From positions 1 through 38,349 of the forward strand of contig CANQKB010000003.1 in the NCBI GenBank assembly GCA_947624405.1: 38,349 bases of DNA, read 5' to 3'. Below, one piece after another: positions 26,976 through 35,228 of the stretch. The stretch comes from an uncultured Clostridia bacterium (lineage in GTDB: Bacteria > Bacillota > Clostridia > TANB77 > CAG-508). The position numbers and the translations under genes are program-made. The number at the start of each line of letters is the position of its first letter. Position 1 is the first letter of the stretch. The notes below the pieces were generated by a model, which was given only the letters and a program-made list of their open reading frames with translations, was not told the DNA's origin and searched no databases.

Positions 26976-27401
26976 TTAATGACTTTTGTTCATATAACTT
27001 TCTAAGATGTACACAGCTGAAATAGTATCAACTATATTCTTTTTTTCTTTCTTGTTTACATCTAAAAAATTCATTGTTTTATGTGCAAATACAGTTGTTA
27101 ATCTTTCATCAATACTTTCTATACGTATATTATTAAATTTACATTTTAATTTATGTATGAATTTTTTGGTTTTCTCTACTCTTTCTCCTAATGTTCCATT
27201 CATATTAATTGGCATTCCAACCACAATCGTATCTACTTCATACATTTTTAATAATTCTTCTAATCTTTTAAGCACAATTTTATCATTTCCATCATGATGT
27301 ATTGTTTCCAATCCTTGAGCAGTTATACCGAGTGCATCAGAAACGGCAATCCCCACTCTAGCATCACCATAATCAATTCCAAGCATTCTCATATTATTCA
27401 T
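26976..27401 (-). CDS. ruvX: Putative pre-16S rRNA nuclease / Holliday junction resolvase (RuvX/YqgF)
   Basis: 141 aa with an RNase H-like fold: MLGIDYGDARVGIAVSD (first catalytic Asp), VVGMPINMNGTLGER, ESIDERLTTVFAH (second acidic pair), and KKNIVDTISAVYILESYM (last Asp). YqgF matures the 5' end of 16S rRNA in E. coli; a Holliday junction role has also been proposed. The ATG at 27401 overlaps the ireB stop by 8 nt; ATG 27392 (MRMLGIDYG) is an equally good start. The gene order ireB-ruvX-DUF1292 is standard in Firmicutes. Confidence 0.92.
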   Translation of the reverse strand: MNNMRMLGIDYGDARVGIAVSDALGITAQGLETIHHDGNDKIVLKRLEELLKMYEVDTIVVGMPINMNGTLGERVEKTKKFIHKLKCKFNNIRIESIDERLTTVFAHKTMNFLDVNKKEKKNIVDTISAVYILESYMNKSH

Positions 27402-27648
27402 CTACACCTATATAAAACTTAACCATGCTTTCTAATAATTCATCTCTTTCGACTTTTCTAATTATATTTCTTGCATCATTATGACTTGTTATATATGTTG
27501 GATCTCCAGATAATATATAGCCTACAATTTGATTAACGGGATTATATCCCTTTTCCTCGAGTGCTTTGTACACTTCTTGCAAAACATCTTTATATTTTAT
27601 CTTATTCTCATTTTCAACTTTAAAATTTAATGTTTTATCAAAATCCAT
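27394..27648 (-). CDS. ireB: IreB family regulatory phosphoprotein
   Basis: 84 aa. DFDKTLNFKVENENKIKYKDVLQEVYKALEEKGYNPVNQIVGYILSGDPTYITSHNDARNIIRKVERDELL is unmistakable for IreB (former DUF965/YrzL), a substrate of the PASTA kinase IreK in Enterococcus. The Thr residues near the N-terminus are the kinase target region in that family. It overlaps ruvX by 8 nt, with AGGAGG-type signal upstream. Confidence 0.93.
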   Translation of the reverse strand: MDFDKTLNFKVENENKIKYKDVLQEVYKALEEKGYNPVNQIVGYILSGDPTYITSHNDARNIIRKVERDELLESMVKFYIGVDE

Positions 27649-27671
27649 TACTTTACCTCCTATAATTTATT

Positions 27672-28793
27672 TTATATATTATTAATATCATGCTCATTTG
27701 CAGGTGCTGTATCCAAATAGTCTTCTAGCTTTTTCAAAACCTTTTCAATTGCCGTTCCTTTATAATATGTTGCCAAAACAAAATTTACCATTGGATGTGA
27801 AATTACTACTTTTTTCTTCTTTTTTTCATCAAACTTTTCATTTTCTTCGGTAGCTATAACATCTTCTACCGCTAAATTCTCAACTTCATTTTTTAAGTCA
27901 TTTAAAAATTCTACAACTCCTTCTACATCTACACCTGAAAAAGCAATGACAAATTTTGGACCCATATATCTAACAAAAATATATTCTTTTGATATTTTTT
28001 CTTTAATATAATCACATACATCAATAATCACTTGATTTCCAGTATCTCTATTTACATTTTCATTTATTGCTTGCAAATTAGTAATTTTAAACATACATAT
28101 TGTTGAAGTTGTATAATTATCAATTGTTTTTCTTCCTTCTTCATATAAGTACTCTGATGTTTTTAAATCAGAATATAAATCTTGCCTAGTTAAACTTTCA
28201 ACAATATTCTGATACGATACAATTTTTAATATTGACACAATATTTTCCTTTACTACTTCAAGAATAGTTGTATCAATATTATCAAAAGCATGCATTCTAC
28301 CACTTTCAATTATCCAATAACCAATATATACATTATCTATATAGAGTGGAAAAAACATTGCTGACTTAGCTCGTCCAAACTCCATTTTCTGATATGGTAA
28401 ACGTTCTTCTTCTTTATTTACTGTCACATATTTAGGTTTAGCTGTTGTTATACTATCTTTAAAGATTTCTTCATCTTGAAGTTTACGTAAGGTATCCCAA
28501 TGTTTTTTATCAACGTTAGAAGATTTTACTACATACTCTGCCCCATCAAATAGTACTATTGTTGAATATTTAATTGCATATTGCTCTATTAATATTTCGT
28601 TTATTTTCTCGATTTTATCATCTACAGATTGTGAATCTCCTATAGTTGCCATAAAATCTTGTAGAACATTTAAGCTAGTTACTTTTTGATTTATATCTTT
28701 GTAATTCTTTATTCTTTTGCTTATTATTAAATTGTAGAGCCCCAGCGCTAATACTAATATGACTAATACTATAATTCCTACCAGCTCCATCAT
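27672..28793 (-). CDS. Membrane-anchored GAF protein with degenerate GGDEF domain
   Basis: 373 aa. One N-terminal membrane helix (about 4-25), a GAF-like sensor domain (about 45-195, with AMFFPLYIDNVYIGYWIIES), then a GGDEF-fold domain (about 205-345). In place of the GGDEF active loop it has RYMGPKFVIAF, so cyclase activity is probably lost and the domain may bind nucleotide or act in protein contacts. Preceded by the leader hairpin motif at 28802-28828. Lies between the TadZ-like ATPase and ireB in one operon. No in-frame CGG. Confidence 0.75.
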   Translation of the reverse strand: MMELVGIIVLVILVLALGLYNLIISKRIKNYKDINQKVTSLNVLQDFMATIGDSQSVDDKIEKINEILIEQYAIKYSTIVLFDGAEYVVKSSNVDKKHWDTLRKLQDEEIFKDSITTAKPKYVTVNKEEERLPYQKMEFGRAKSAMFFPLYIDNVYIGYWIIESGRMHAFDNIDTTILEVVKENIVSILKIVSYQNIVESLTRQDLYSDLKTSEYLYEEGRKTIDNYTTSTICMFKITNLQAINENVNRDTGNQVIIDVCDYIKEKISKEYIFVRYMGPKFVIAFSGVDVEGVVEFLNDLKNEVENLAVEDVIATEENEKFDEKKKKKVVISHPMVNFVLATYYKGTAIEKVLKKLEDYLDTAPANEHDINNI

Positions 28794-28801
28794 TCAACCC
28801 A

Positions 28802-28828
28802 TTCCTTTCTAAGGCACAGATTAAGTTT
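28802..28828 (-). promoter_or_regulatory. Leader motif with SD-containing mini-hairpin, copy 3
   Basis: Minus strand AAACTT, 6 nt, then TGCCTTAGAAAGGAA. The stem is one pair weaker than copies 1 and 2. AAAGGA is the SD of the GAF gene. Confidence 0.45.
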
Positions 28829-28857
28829 TTTCAAACTTTTCTCCATTTATTTGCCAA

Positions 28858-31128
28858 TTAATAGTCTTCTTCTGATTTATTTATTCTTCTTAATGCTTTT
28901 TTGCTCTTTGAATAATCTGGTTTATATTTATTTGATACTAATGGATATACAACATCTCCTAATTTCTTTAATTCGCTTAAAAATTGTTTTGAATATCCAC
29001 TTGTTGATACATAACAATCTACCATACCACATAAATACTTTGACAAAGTTTCCTCATCGAATGGAATTGTAATAGCTGTCATTCTATCTCTATCAAATAA
29101 ATCTCTCATATATGACATTTCTGGATTATTATAACGTGATAGCCCTCCAATTATTGTCTTTTCTGTTAATCCTCTTACTCTCATAGCTTTATTAATTACT
29201 ATTTTAAGTTTTGCTGGTTCAAGTTTATCATTTGACTGTAAATCTCTCAAAAATGCTGTTAATGGCTGTATTGTCAATATATCCATTGTTTGCACTAAAT
29301 ATATCTCTTGTGCCAATTCAAAATACCATTCAGGTGTTGTAAAATCACAGTCTAATAATACTAAAGAATATTTTTTGACTACATTTGATATAACAGCTTC
29401 ATAATCTGTTACATCAACTTGTTGATTTGGTATTGATGTAAAAACAGTTAGATTTTTATTTACATCTATTCCCTCTAATATTCCATTTTCTAATTTTTCT
29501 AGGCAATTTGAAGCAACTCTTCTAAGTGGCTCTTCATTTTTTGTATATATATAATATGAATTTCTATTTTCTGTAAAATCAATTATTGCTGTTTTTATTC
29601 CTGATTTTGATAACATATCTGCGAGATTATTTATCAAGAACGATGTTCCGGCTTTCGTTGTTCCTACAAAAGCAACTACCTTTTTATCCCTTGTTAATAC
29701 ACTTGATAGTTCTCCATTTCCAATATTACTTTGAACCTTTTGTATATATCTATCTTCATCATTTTCTTCTCTTCTTATATTATTGTTTCCAGCAAATCCA
29801 TATAAATTCATGTTTTTTGGTTCATCATCTTCTTCAAATCCTGGAAGACTTGGTTCTTGAACACTTATATCATCATCATCATCAAAACCTGGTAAAACTG
29901 GTTCAGCTGGCTCTATATTTCTTTGAGGTATTGTTTGTTCTGGTTCAAAACCTGGTAAGATATTTTCTTCTACATTTTCTTCAACTGGCTGTTCAATAGT
30001 TTCAGTAACAGGTTGAACTACTTTTTTTGGTCTTCCTCTTCTTTTTGGTTGAACTGGTTGAGGTGTAACTGAAGGTTGTTGCATTGTTGTTTGACTTTCA
30101 AATTGTTGAGTATCCATACTTTCACTATTTTCTATAGGTTCTGTTACCTTTTTTGGTCTTCCTCTTCTCTTTTTTACTGGTTGTTCTTGTACTTCATTTA
30201 CCTCATTCTGTATCTCTTCATTTTCCTCTTGTACATCTTGTTTTATTTCTGGACTTTCTTTTATTTCTTGTTTTCTTGTTAATTTCTTTACTTGCTCTTT
30301 ATTTACTTCTGAAGGAATTACTACAGGTTTTGTAGGTCTTGAATTAGCTCCTTTGGTTTCAATAAAGCCTACTTTTAAATCGTCTTTCTTTTCTTCCTTT
30401 TTCCTCTTGCCAGTATTTTTATATGTTCCTTCACCAAATGTCATTATTGATTGATATTTAGGTGATTCTTGCTCTAAAACAGCTTTTACTCCAATAGGTA
30501 AAAACTTTGTAATTATTCTTAGTTGCGCATCAGTATACTGTGCAGCAATATTATTGAAGCTTTCAACATATCTTTCTGTATTCTTTCCAAGTTTTTTATA
30601 ATGTGTTAGTATATTTTGTATTTCTGTTTCACTAACACTATCTTCTGTTTCAGCTTGATACGTAACTTCGTCTGTTTCTATTTTATAATATGATTTTGCT
30701 TCTTTTTTTGTACGTGGTTTGTTAATCAAATTGCAAACTTGAGGTATGCTCCTATCTGAACCAATCAAAGCATTATATACTCCGATTGAAAATAATTTTG
30801 ATAATAAATTATCTGATTTTGAACGCCTATCTGTTGCTATAAAGATAATTGGTATATCTGTTCCGTTATTACTTATTGCTTCATCACTTATTTTATCTAA
30901 TTGCTCAAATAAAAATTTATCTATTAAGTCAAAATTATTACTTGAATAAGGCTCTAAATCTTCACTTATAACAATTCTATCATAAGTTTGATCCCTTTGC
31001 AATTCTTTTATTATTGCATTAAAATAATAAACATTTTTTCCTGATATTATTTCCCTATATTCTTTTTGATATAATTTTATAATAGACTCTGATATCTCTT
31101 CATTACTAACAGCAAATAAAACTTTCAT
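28858..31128 (-). CDS. CpaE/TadZ-like ParA-type ATPase with AT-hook linker
   Basis: 756 aa in three parts. Residues 1-125 resemble a receiver-like atypical domain (KVLFAVSNEEISESIIKLY; a Gly-Val-Tyr-Asn-Ala-Leu segment where receivers have the switch). The middle (about 250-470) is disordered and rich in Glu, Pro and Gln, with two AT-hook motifs KRRGRPKKV and repeats of LPGFE/LPGFDDD. The C-terminal domain (about 490-735) is a ParA/MinD fold with deviant Walker A GTTKAGTS, LLDCDFTTPEWY and a long C-terminal tail. TadZ/CpaE proteins place pilus or secretion complexes at the pole, but no other tad gene is present here. GGAAGGAG is 7 nt before the ATG, inside the end of the upstream gene. Confidence 0.75.
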   Translation of the reverse strand: MKVLFAVSNEEISESIIKLYQKEYREIISGKNVYYFNAIIKELQRDQTYDRIVISEDLEPYSSNNFDLIDKFLFEQLDKISDEAISNNGTDIPIIFIATDRRSKSDNLLSKLFSIGVYNALIGSDRSIPQVCNLINKPRTKKEAKSYYKIETDEVTYQAETEDSVSETEIQNILTHYKKLGKNTERYVESFNNIAAQYTDAQLRIITKFLPIGVKAVLEQESPKYQSIMTFGEGTYKNTGKRKKEEKKDDLKVGFIETKGANSRPTKPVVIPSEVNKEQVKKLTRKQEIKESPEIKQDVQEENEEIQNEVNEVQEQPVKKRRGRPKKVTEPIENSESMDTQQFESQTTMQQPSVTPQPVQPKRRGRPKKVVQPVTETIEQPVEENVEENILPGFEPEQTIPQRNIEPAEPVLPGFDDDDDISVQEPSLPGFEEDDEPKNMNLYGFAGNNNIRREENDEDRYIQKVQSNIGNGELSSVLTRDKKVVAFVGTTKAGTSFLINNLADMLSKSGIKTAIIDFTENRNSYYIYTKNEEPLRRVASNCLEKLENGILEGIDVNKNLTVFTSIPNQQVDVTDYEAVISNVVKKYSLVLLDCDFTTPEWYFELAQEIYLVQTMDILTIQPLTAFLRDLQSNDKLEPAKLKIVINKAMRVRGLTEKTIIGGLSRYNNPEMSYMRDLFDRDRMTAITIPFDEETLSKYLCGMVDCYVSTSGYSKQFLSELKKLGDVVYPLVSNKYKPDYSKSKKALRRINKSEEDY

Positions 31129-31131
31129 TTG

Positions 31132-31545
31132 TTAACTCCTTCCAAAACCTTTTATTACGATTAAAAATACAAGTGGTAACACCTGACATATTACAAATAA
31201 TGTAATAAAGGCAATCATTGTATAAAAACCTTTGTATCTTACATCTAACTTCCTTATTCCTATTACATATTGATATATTGCACTTACTACTATTCCTAAA
31301 AAACAAAATGGAATACTAAATATTCTTACTTTATTTAATACAAATGCCGTAAATCCATATGTATCTGATTCATACAGTTCTTGATATTCTGCAAGCTCGT
31401 CTTTTTGTTCTTCTGATAATTCTACTAGCTTACTTGCACTCCCACTATTATTTAATACTTCATCCGCTACTCCTTTTACTGTATTAGGACATAACATTAT
31501 CATAAGTGCAAACATTATCGTTACTAAAAACATCACTTTTTTCAT
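31132..31545 (-). CDS. Small secreted/membrane protein
   Basis: 137 aa. N-terminal signal-like helix (MKKVMFLVTIMFALMIMLC), an acidic outer segment ending ELYESDTYGF, then two helices (about 67-92 and 104-130) and a basic tail GFGRS. I do not recognise it; the pattern is reminiscent of VirB2/TrbC-like or pilus-associated small proteins, but without motifs this is only a guess. First gene of the operon behind the promoter at 31591-31619, 3 nt before the TadZ-like ATPase, so the two may work together. Confidence 0.7.
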   Translation of the reverse strand: MKKVMFLVTIMFALMIMLCPNTVKGVADEVLNNSGSASKLVELSEEQKDELAEYQELYESDTYGFTAFVLNKVRIFSIPFCFLGIVVSAIYQYVIGIRKLDVRYKGFYTMIAFITLFVICQVLPLVFLIVIKGFGRS

Positions 31546-31590
31546 TATTATATTCCCTCACATTATTTTGACTAATTTTTCCTATATATT

Positions 31591-31619
31591 ATCATACAAT
31601 AGAATTTGAAAAATATCAA
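31591..31619 (-). promoter_or_regulatory. Sigma-A type promoter of the TadZ-like/ireB/ruvX operon
   Basis: Minus strand -35 TTGATA (31619-31614), 17-nt spacer, -10 TATGAT (31596-31591), about 45 nt before the ATG at 31545. Confidence 0.7.
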
Positions 31620-31766
31620 GCAATTTTAGAAAATTTTACTAAAAAAGAAGTATTCTTTATTATAATCTATTTTTCACGCATATTATTTCTAAATTTGGTT
31701 AATATATCTAATAATTACGGTAAAAGTTTTTAAACTTGATTTTATACCAAGAAAGGAACATCAAAA

Positions 31767-32201
31767 ATGGATGAAAAAGAAAATCTAAAAATTTTAAAAG
31801 AACTTCATACAGGAGCAGAAATGGGAGTAAAAGCTATTTCATATGTTTCTGATAAAGTAGCTGATGATGACTTCAAAAGAGAACTTTCTACACAATACAA
31901 CCAATATGAGGACATCTTAAACAAAGTAACAGACATATACAATGATTATGGTGAAGTTCCAAACACATCTAATATCAAAAAAGACATAATGACATGGATG
32001 GGAGTTCAAATGAATACTATGAATGACAATAGTAATTCAAAGCTTTCGGAGATGTTAATTCAAGGAACTGTTATGGGTATTATTGAAGGCAGAAGAATTC
32101 TAAATAATAATCCTAATGTAGATACAAGAATAAAAGATACTTTAAATGAATTCGTGCAGTTACAGGAAAATTCTGTAACAAAATTAAAAGAATATCTATA
32201 A
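31767..32201 (+). CDS. Small helical protein, ferritin-like (DUF2383-type)
   Basis: 144 aa, all helical, soluble. KENLKILKELHTGAEMGVKAISYVSDKVADDDFKRELSTQYNQYEDILNKV looks like the first helices of the DUF2383/PA2169 ferritin-like four-helix bundles, which often respond to stress. Metal ligands are not obvious beyond a few Glu and one His, so metal binding is uncertain. AGAAAGGA is upstream, following an AAACTT motif akin to the repeated leader. Monocistronic, convergent with the Gly/Cys-rich gene. Confidence 0.7.
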   Translation: MDEKENLKILKELHTGAEMGVKAISYVSDKVADDDFKRELSTQYNQYEDILNKVTDIYNDYGEVPNTSNIKKDIMTWMGVQMNTMNDNSNSKLSEMLIQGTVMGIIEGRRILNNNPNVDTRIKDTLNEFVQLQENSVTKLKEYL

Positions 32202-32230
32202 TTGATATTATACCCATAAATTAAAGTAGC

Positions 32231-32432
32231 AGTCCATTGCCTTTTTTAAATAATTAATAAAATGAGAAATAGTTGTTTTTACATTCACTTGGTGTCGCAA
32301 TCTCCAATCTAAAATATTAGTATGTCGATTGCTCCAATTCGCACTCGCTTTGCTCGTTTGGTCGCTTACGCGTTCATTTCAAAACAACTATTTCTCATTC
32401 TCTACATTTGCGTAATAAATTGGCAATGGACT
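32231..32432. repeat. Outer inverted repeat enclosing element A copy 3
   Basis: AGTCCATTGCC at 32231-32241 and its exact complement GGCAATGGACT at 32422-32432 flank element A at about 20 nt on each side. Everything lies between two convergent genes; the 252-nt gap holds nothing else. Confidence 0.7.
32261..32399. repeat. Dispersed inverted-repeat element A, copy 3
   Basis: Arms AATGAGAAATAGTTGTTTT (32261-32279) and its exact complement (32381-32399). The core is as in copies 1 and 2, with GCTTTGCTCG instead of GCTTCGCTCG. Outer arm bases are again different but complementary. Confidence 0.85.
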
Positions 32433-32453
32433 TATTGTAAATTAAGTATTAAG

Positions 32454-32636
32454 CTAGTTGTTACAACAGCCGAAATTTGTAAATAATAGCAAGAATATTA
32501 TTAAGAAAAACAATATTTCACTATTATTTCCACAGCAACCACAACCGTTGCCTCCAAACATTCCTCCTAAGAAACCATTTCCATTACCACATCCACAGTT
32601 TCTAGGTTCGTTATAATTTCTTTGTTCCTCTGGCAT
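32454..32636 (-). CDS. Small Gly/Cys-rich single-helix membrane protein
   Basis: 60 aa. Polar N-terminus with Asn and Arg, then Gly/Cys/Asn-rich CGCGNGNGFLGGMFGGNGCG, then a hydrophobic helix EILFFLIIFLLLFTNFG and CCNN at the end. It resembles the small Gly-rich, one-helix proteins found in spore-formers (YjcZ-like), often spore- or sporulation-related; the assignment is by composition only. AAAGGATGG-type ribosome site upstream. The six cysteines suggest cross-linking. Confidence 0.7.
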   Translation of the reverse strand: MPEEQRNYNEPRNCGCGNGNGFLGGMFGGNGCGCCGNNSEILFFLIIFLLLFTNFGCCNN

Positions 32637-32769
32637 AACTTTACCATCCTTTCACATAAAAATATTAACATTAACTTAAATTTTTAAAAGTTTCTACAAT
32701 ATACTATGATTTTTTTCGAATTTGTGATACAATATTTGTATAAAAATTCACAAGAAAGAGGCGTAAATA

Positions 32770-35177
32770 TTGAATAAAAAAGTAGAACTTTTATCTCCTG
32801 CTGGTGATTTTGATTCACTAAAAGCAGCAGTTCAAAATGGTGCAGATGCAGTATATCTTGGTGTTTCATCATTCAATGCACGTTCATCTGCTCAAAATTT
32901 CACAATGGAAGAACTAAAAAAAGCTATTGAATATGCACACATTAGAAATGTAAAAATTCATTTGGCTCTTAATACTTTAATAAAAAATGATGAATTTGAA
33001 GATGCTCTTTTTATTGCAAAAAAAGCTTATGAATATGGTGTTGATGCAATTATTGTTCAAGACCTTGGTCTTGCTGTCACCTTGATTAGAACATTTCCAA
33101 AACTCCCTATTCATGCTAGTACACAGGTTACAACAAATAACTTAAATGGTGTTACTACACTTCAAAGACTTGGTTTTGAAAGAGTTGTACTAGGCCGTGA
33201 AACCTCTTTACAAGAAATTCAATATATCTGTAGAAATACAGATTTAGAAATAGAAACTTTTATACATGGTGCTATTTGTATAGGCTATTCAGGGCAATGT
33301 TTACTTTCTAGCATGATTGGAGCTCGTTCTGCAAATCGTGGAAAATGCGCAGGTCCTTGTAGGTTACCTTATGAACTTTTAGAAGATGGAAAAGTCATTG
33401 ATAATGGCTATCTTTTAAGTGCACGTGATTTATGTGGATTGAAATTTATTCCTTCTCTTATCGAAGCTGGCGTTACATCATTTAAGATTGAAGGGAGATT
33501 AAAATCACCTGAATATGTTGCAGTAGTCACTAGAATTTATAGAAAATACATTGATATGTATTATGATAATCATCATTATGAAATTGATTCAAAAGATATT
33601 GATGATTTACTTCAAGTATTTAACCGTGGTAATTTTTCTGTTGGGCATTTAGATTCAGAAGCAAATTGTGATCTTGTTTATAAAGAAAAGCAAAATAACA
33701 TGGGGATTTATATTGGTAATGTTTCAAATTATAATCCTAAAAAAGGTCACATAACACTTAATTTAAATAATTCTGTAGCCATTGGTGATTCTATTACTTT
33801 TGAAAATGAACCTACAAAATACAGGATTTCTGAGCTTATGTTTCAAGAAAAAAACATCCCTTTTGCATGTAATAATGAAGTAATCACTATTGGTAGAATG
33901 AAAGGTAATATAAAACCTGGAGATAAGATTTATAAAATCTCTAAGAAGACTCTTTCTGATTCTGCTAAATCTACGTTTTCTGGAAAAGAATTTAAGAAAA
34001 TTAAGCTAAGTTGTAAAATATCTATAAAAAAAGATAAACCAATTACACTTTCGATAATACCAAATAAAAATTATAAAAACTATGAGAATATAAGTGTCAA
34101 ATTAACTTCATCTATTATACCAATATCTGCAATTAATCAACCTTTGACAAAAGATAGAGTGATTGCTCAACTTTCAAAGACAACTGACACTCCATATGAA
34201 TTTGAAAAAATTACTGTAGATTCAGATGATAATTTATACATACCTAAATTTAGTGAACTAAATCTTTTAAGGCGTGAAGCTTTACAAAAGCTTGAATTTT
34301 TGGTTACCCGTAAATTTACAAGAGCAGAAGTATCAGTACATACTAAAACTTTTACAGATAAAGTTCACTCTAAGCCAAAAATCTCACTATTTTTAGCTGA
34401 TATAAAGCAAGATTATGATTACTCAAAATTAGAAGATGTAGATAGACTATACATTCCTCTAATGCTTTTTAATAATCCACAAAATACTAAAGCTATTGAT
34501 GAGTTAAAGGCTAAATTCAATATATACATATACTTACCTACTGTAATCACTTCTAATTATTCAAATTACTTTAATATGTTAATAAACAATATAATAGCTG
34601 ACTGCAATATTCGAGGCTTCGTTTTTTCTAATATTGGAGACCTAGCTTTGATTAACAGAAAAGATTTTGCAAATTTTGAAATGATTGCAAATTACAATTT
34701 GAATGTTTTTAATGATTACACTTTAAATGAACTTGCTAAAAATAATCTTTGTGCTATTACTTTATCACCTGAACTTAACAAAAATGATATTCAAAATATG
34801 CATTCTCAAGTTGATAAAGAACTTATAGTTTATGGTAAGTTAAAAATTATGACTGCAAAATATTGTCTTATTGGTCATGCTAATCGGTTGCTACCCAACT
34901 TGCCAAAGTAGATGCAAAGATGGGCATAGCTATTATTTGAAGGATAGAATGGGACTTTTATTTAAAATTGTTCCTCACAGATTTCAAGATACAACTGATA
35001 TATATAATGCTAAAACTTTATCTATTGAGTATGATGATTTAAATATTGATTATGCTAGAATCGATATTATGGATGAGTCTATTGATGAAATAAATAAAAT
35101 TATTAATACCGTAAAATCTGGCAAAAAGTTCTCTCGGTCCTGATTATACTAGTGGACATATTAACAGGAATGTGTAA
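32770..35177 (+). CDS. U32 peptidase-family protein (RlhA/YegQ-like) with two CGG +1 sites
   Basis: 801 aa when both CGG sites are read as Gly. The TTG start at 32770 follows GAGG by 8 nt. N-terminal U32 domain: VELLSPAGDFDSLKAAVQNGADAVYLG, IHASTQVTTNN, then the cysteine cluster GAICIGYSGQCLLSSMIG and NRGKCAGPCRLPYELLEDG. Next is a DUF3656-like middle and a second U32-like end. After the first site (34885) the chain reads HANGCYPTCQSRCKDGHSY, a Cys cluster that standard translation would lose. After the second (35135) it ends FSGPDYTSGHINRNV. U32 members such as RlhA hydroxylate rRNA and bind an iron-sulfur cluster, so rRNA/tRNA modification is more likely than proteolysis. Confidence 0.87.
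34885..34888 (+). other. CGGT recoding site 1 in the U32 gene
   Basis: Zero frame GCT-AAT-CGG-TTG, stopping at 34909-34911. Skipping C34885 gives AAT-GGT-TGC-TAC and the three-cysteine segment. Confidence 0.87.
35135..35138 (+). other. CGGT recoding site 2 in the U32 gene
   Basis: Zero frame TTC-TCT-CGG-TCC-TGA. Skipping C35135 gives TCT-GGT-CCT-GAT and thirteen more residues to TAA 35175-35177, matching the YTxGH end seen in the family. Confidence 0.83.
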
Positions 35178-35228
35178 AGAGGAAATAAAAATATACTTTA
35201 ATGCTTTATCAATTAATAAATACTTACT

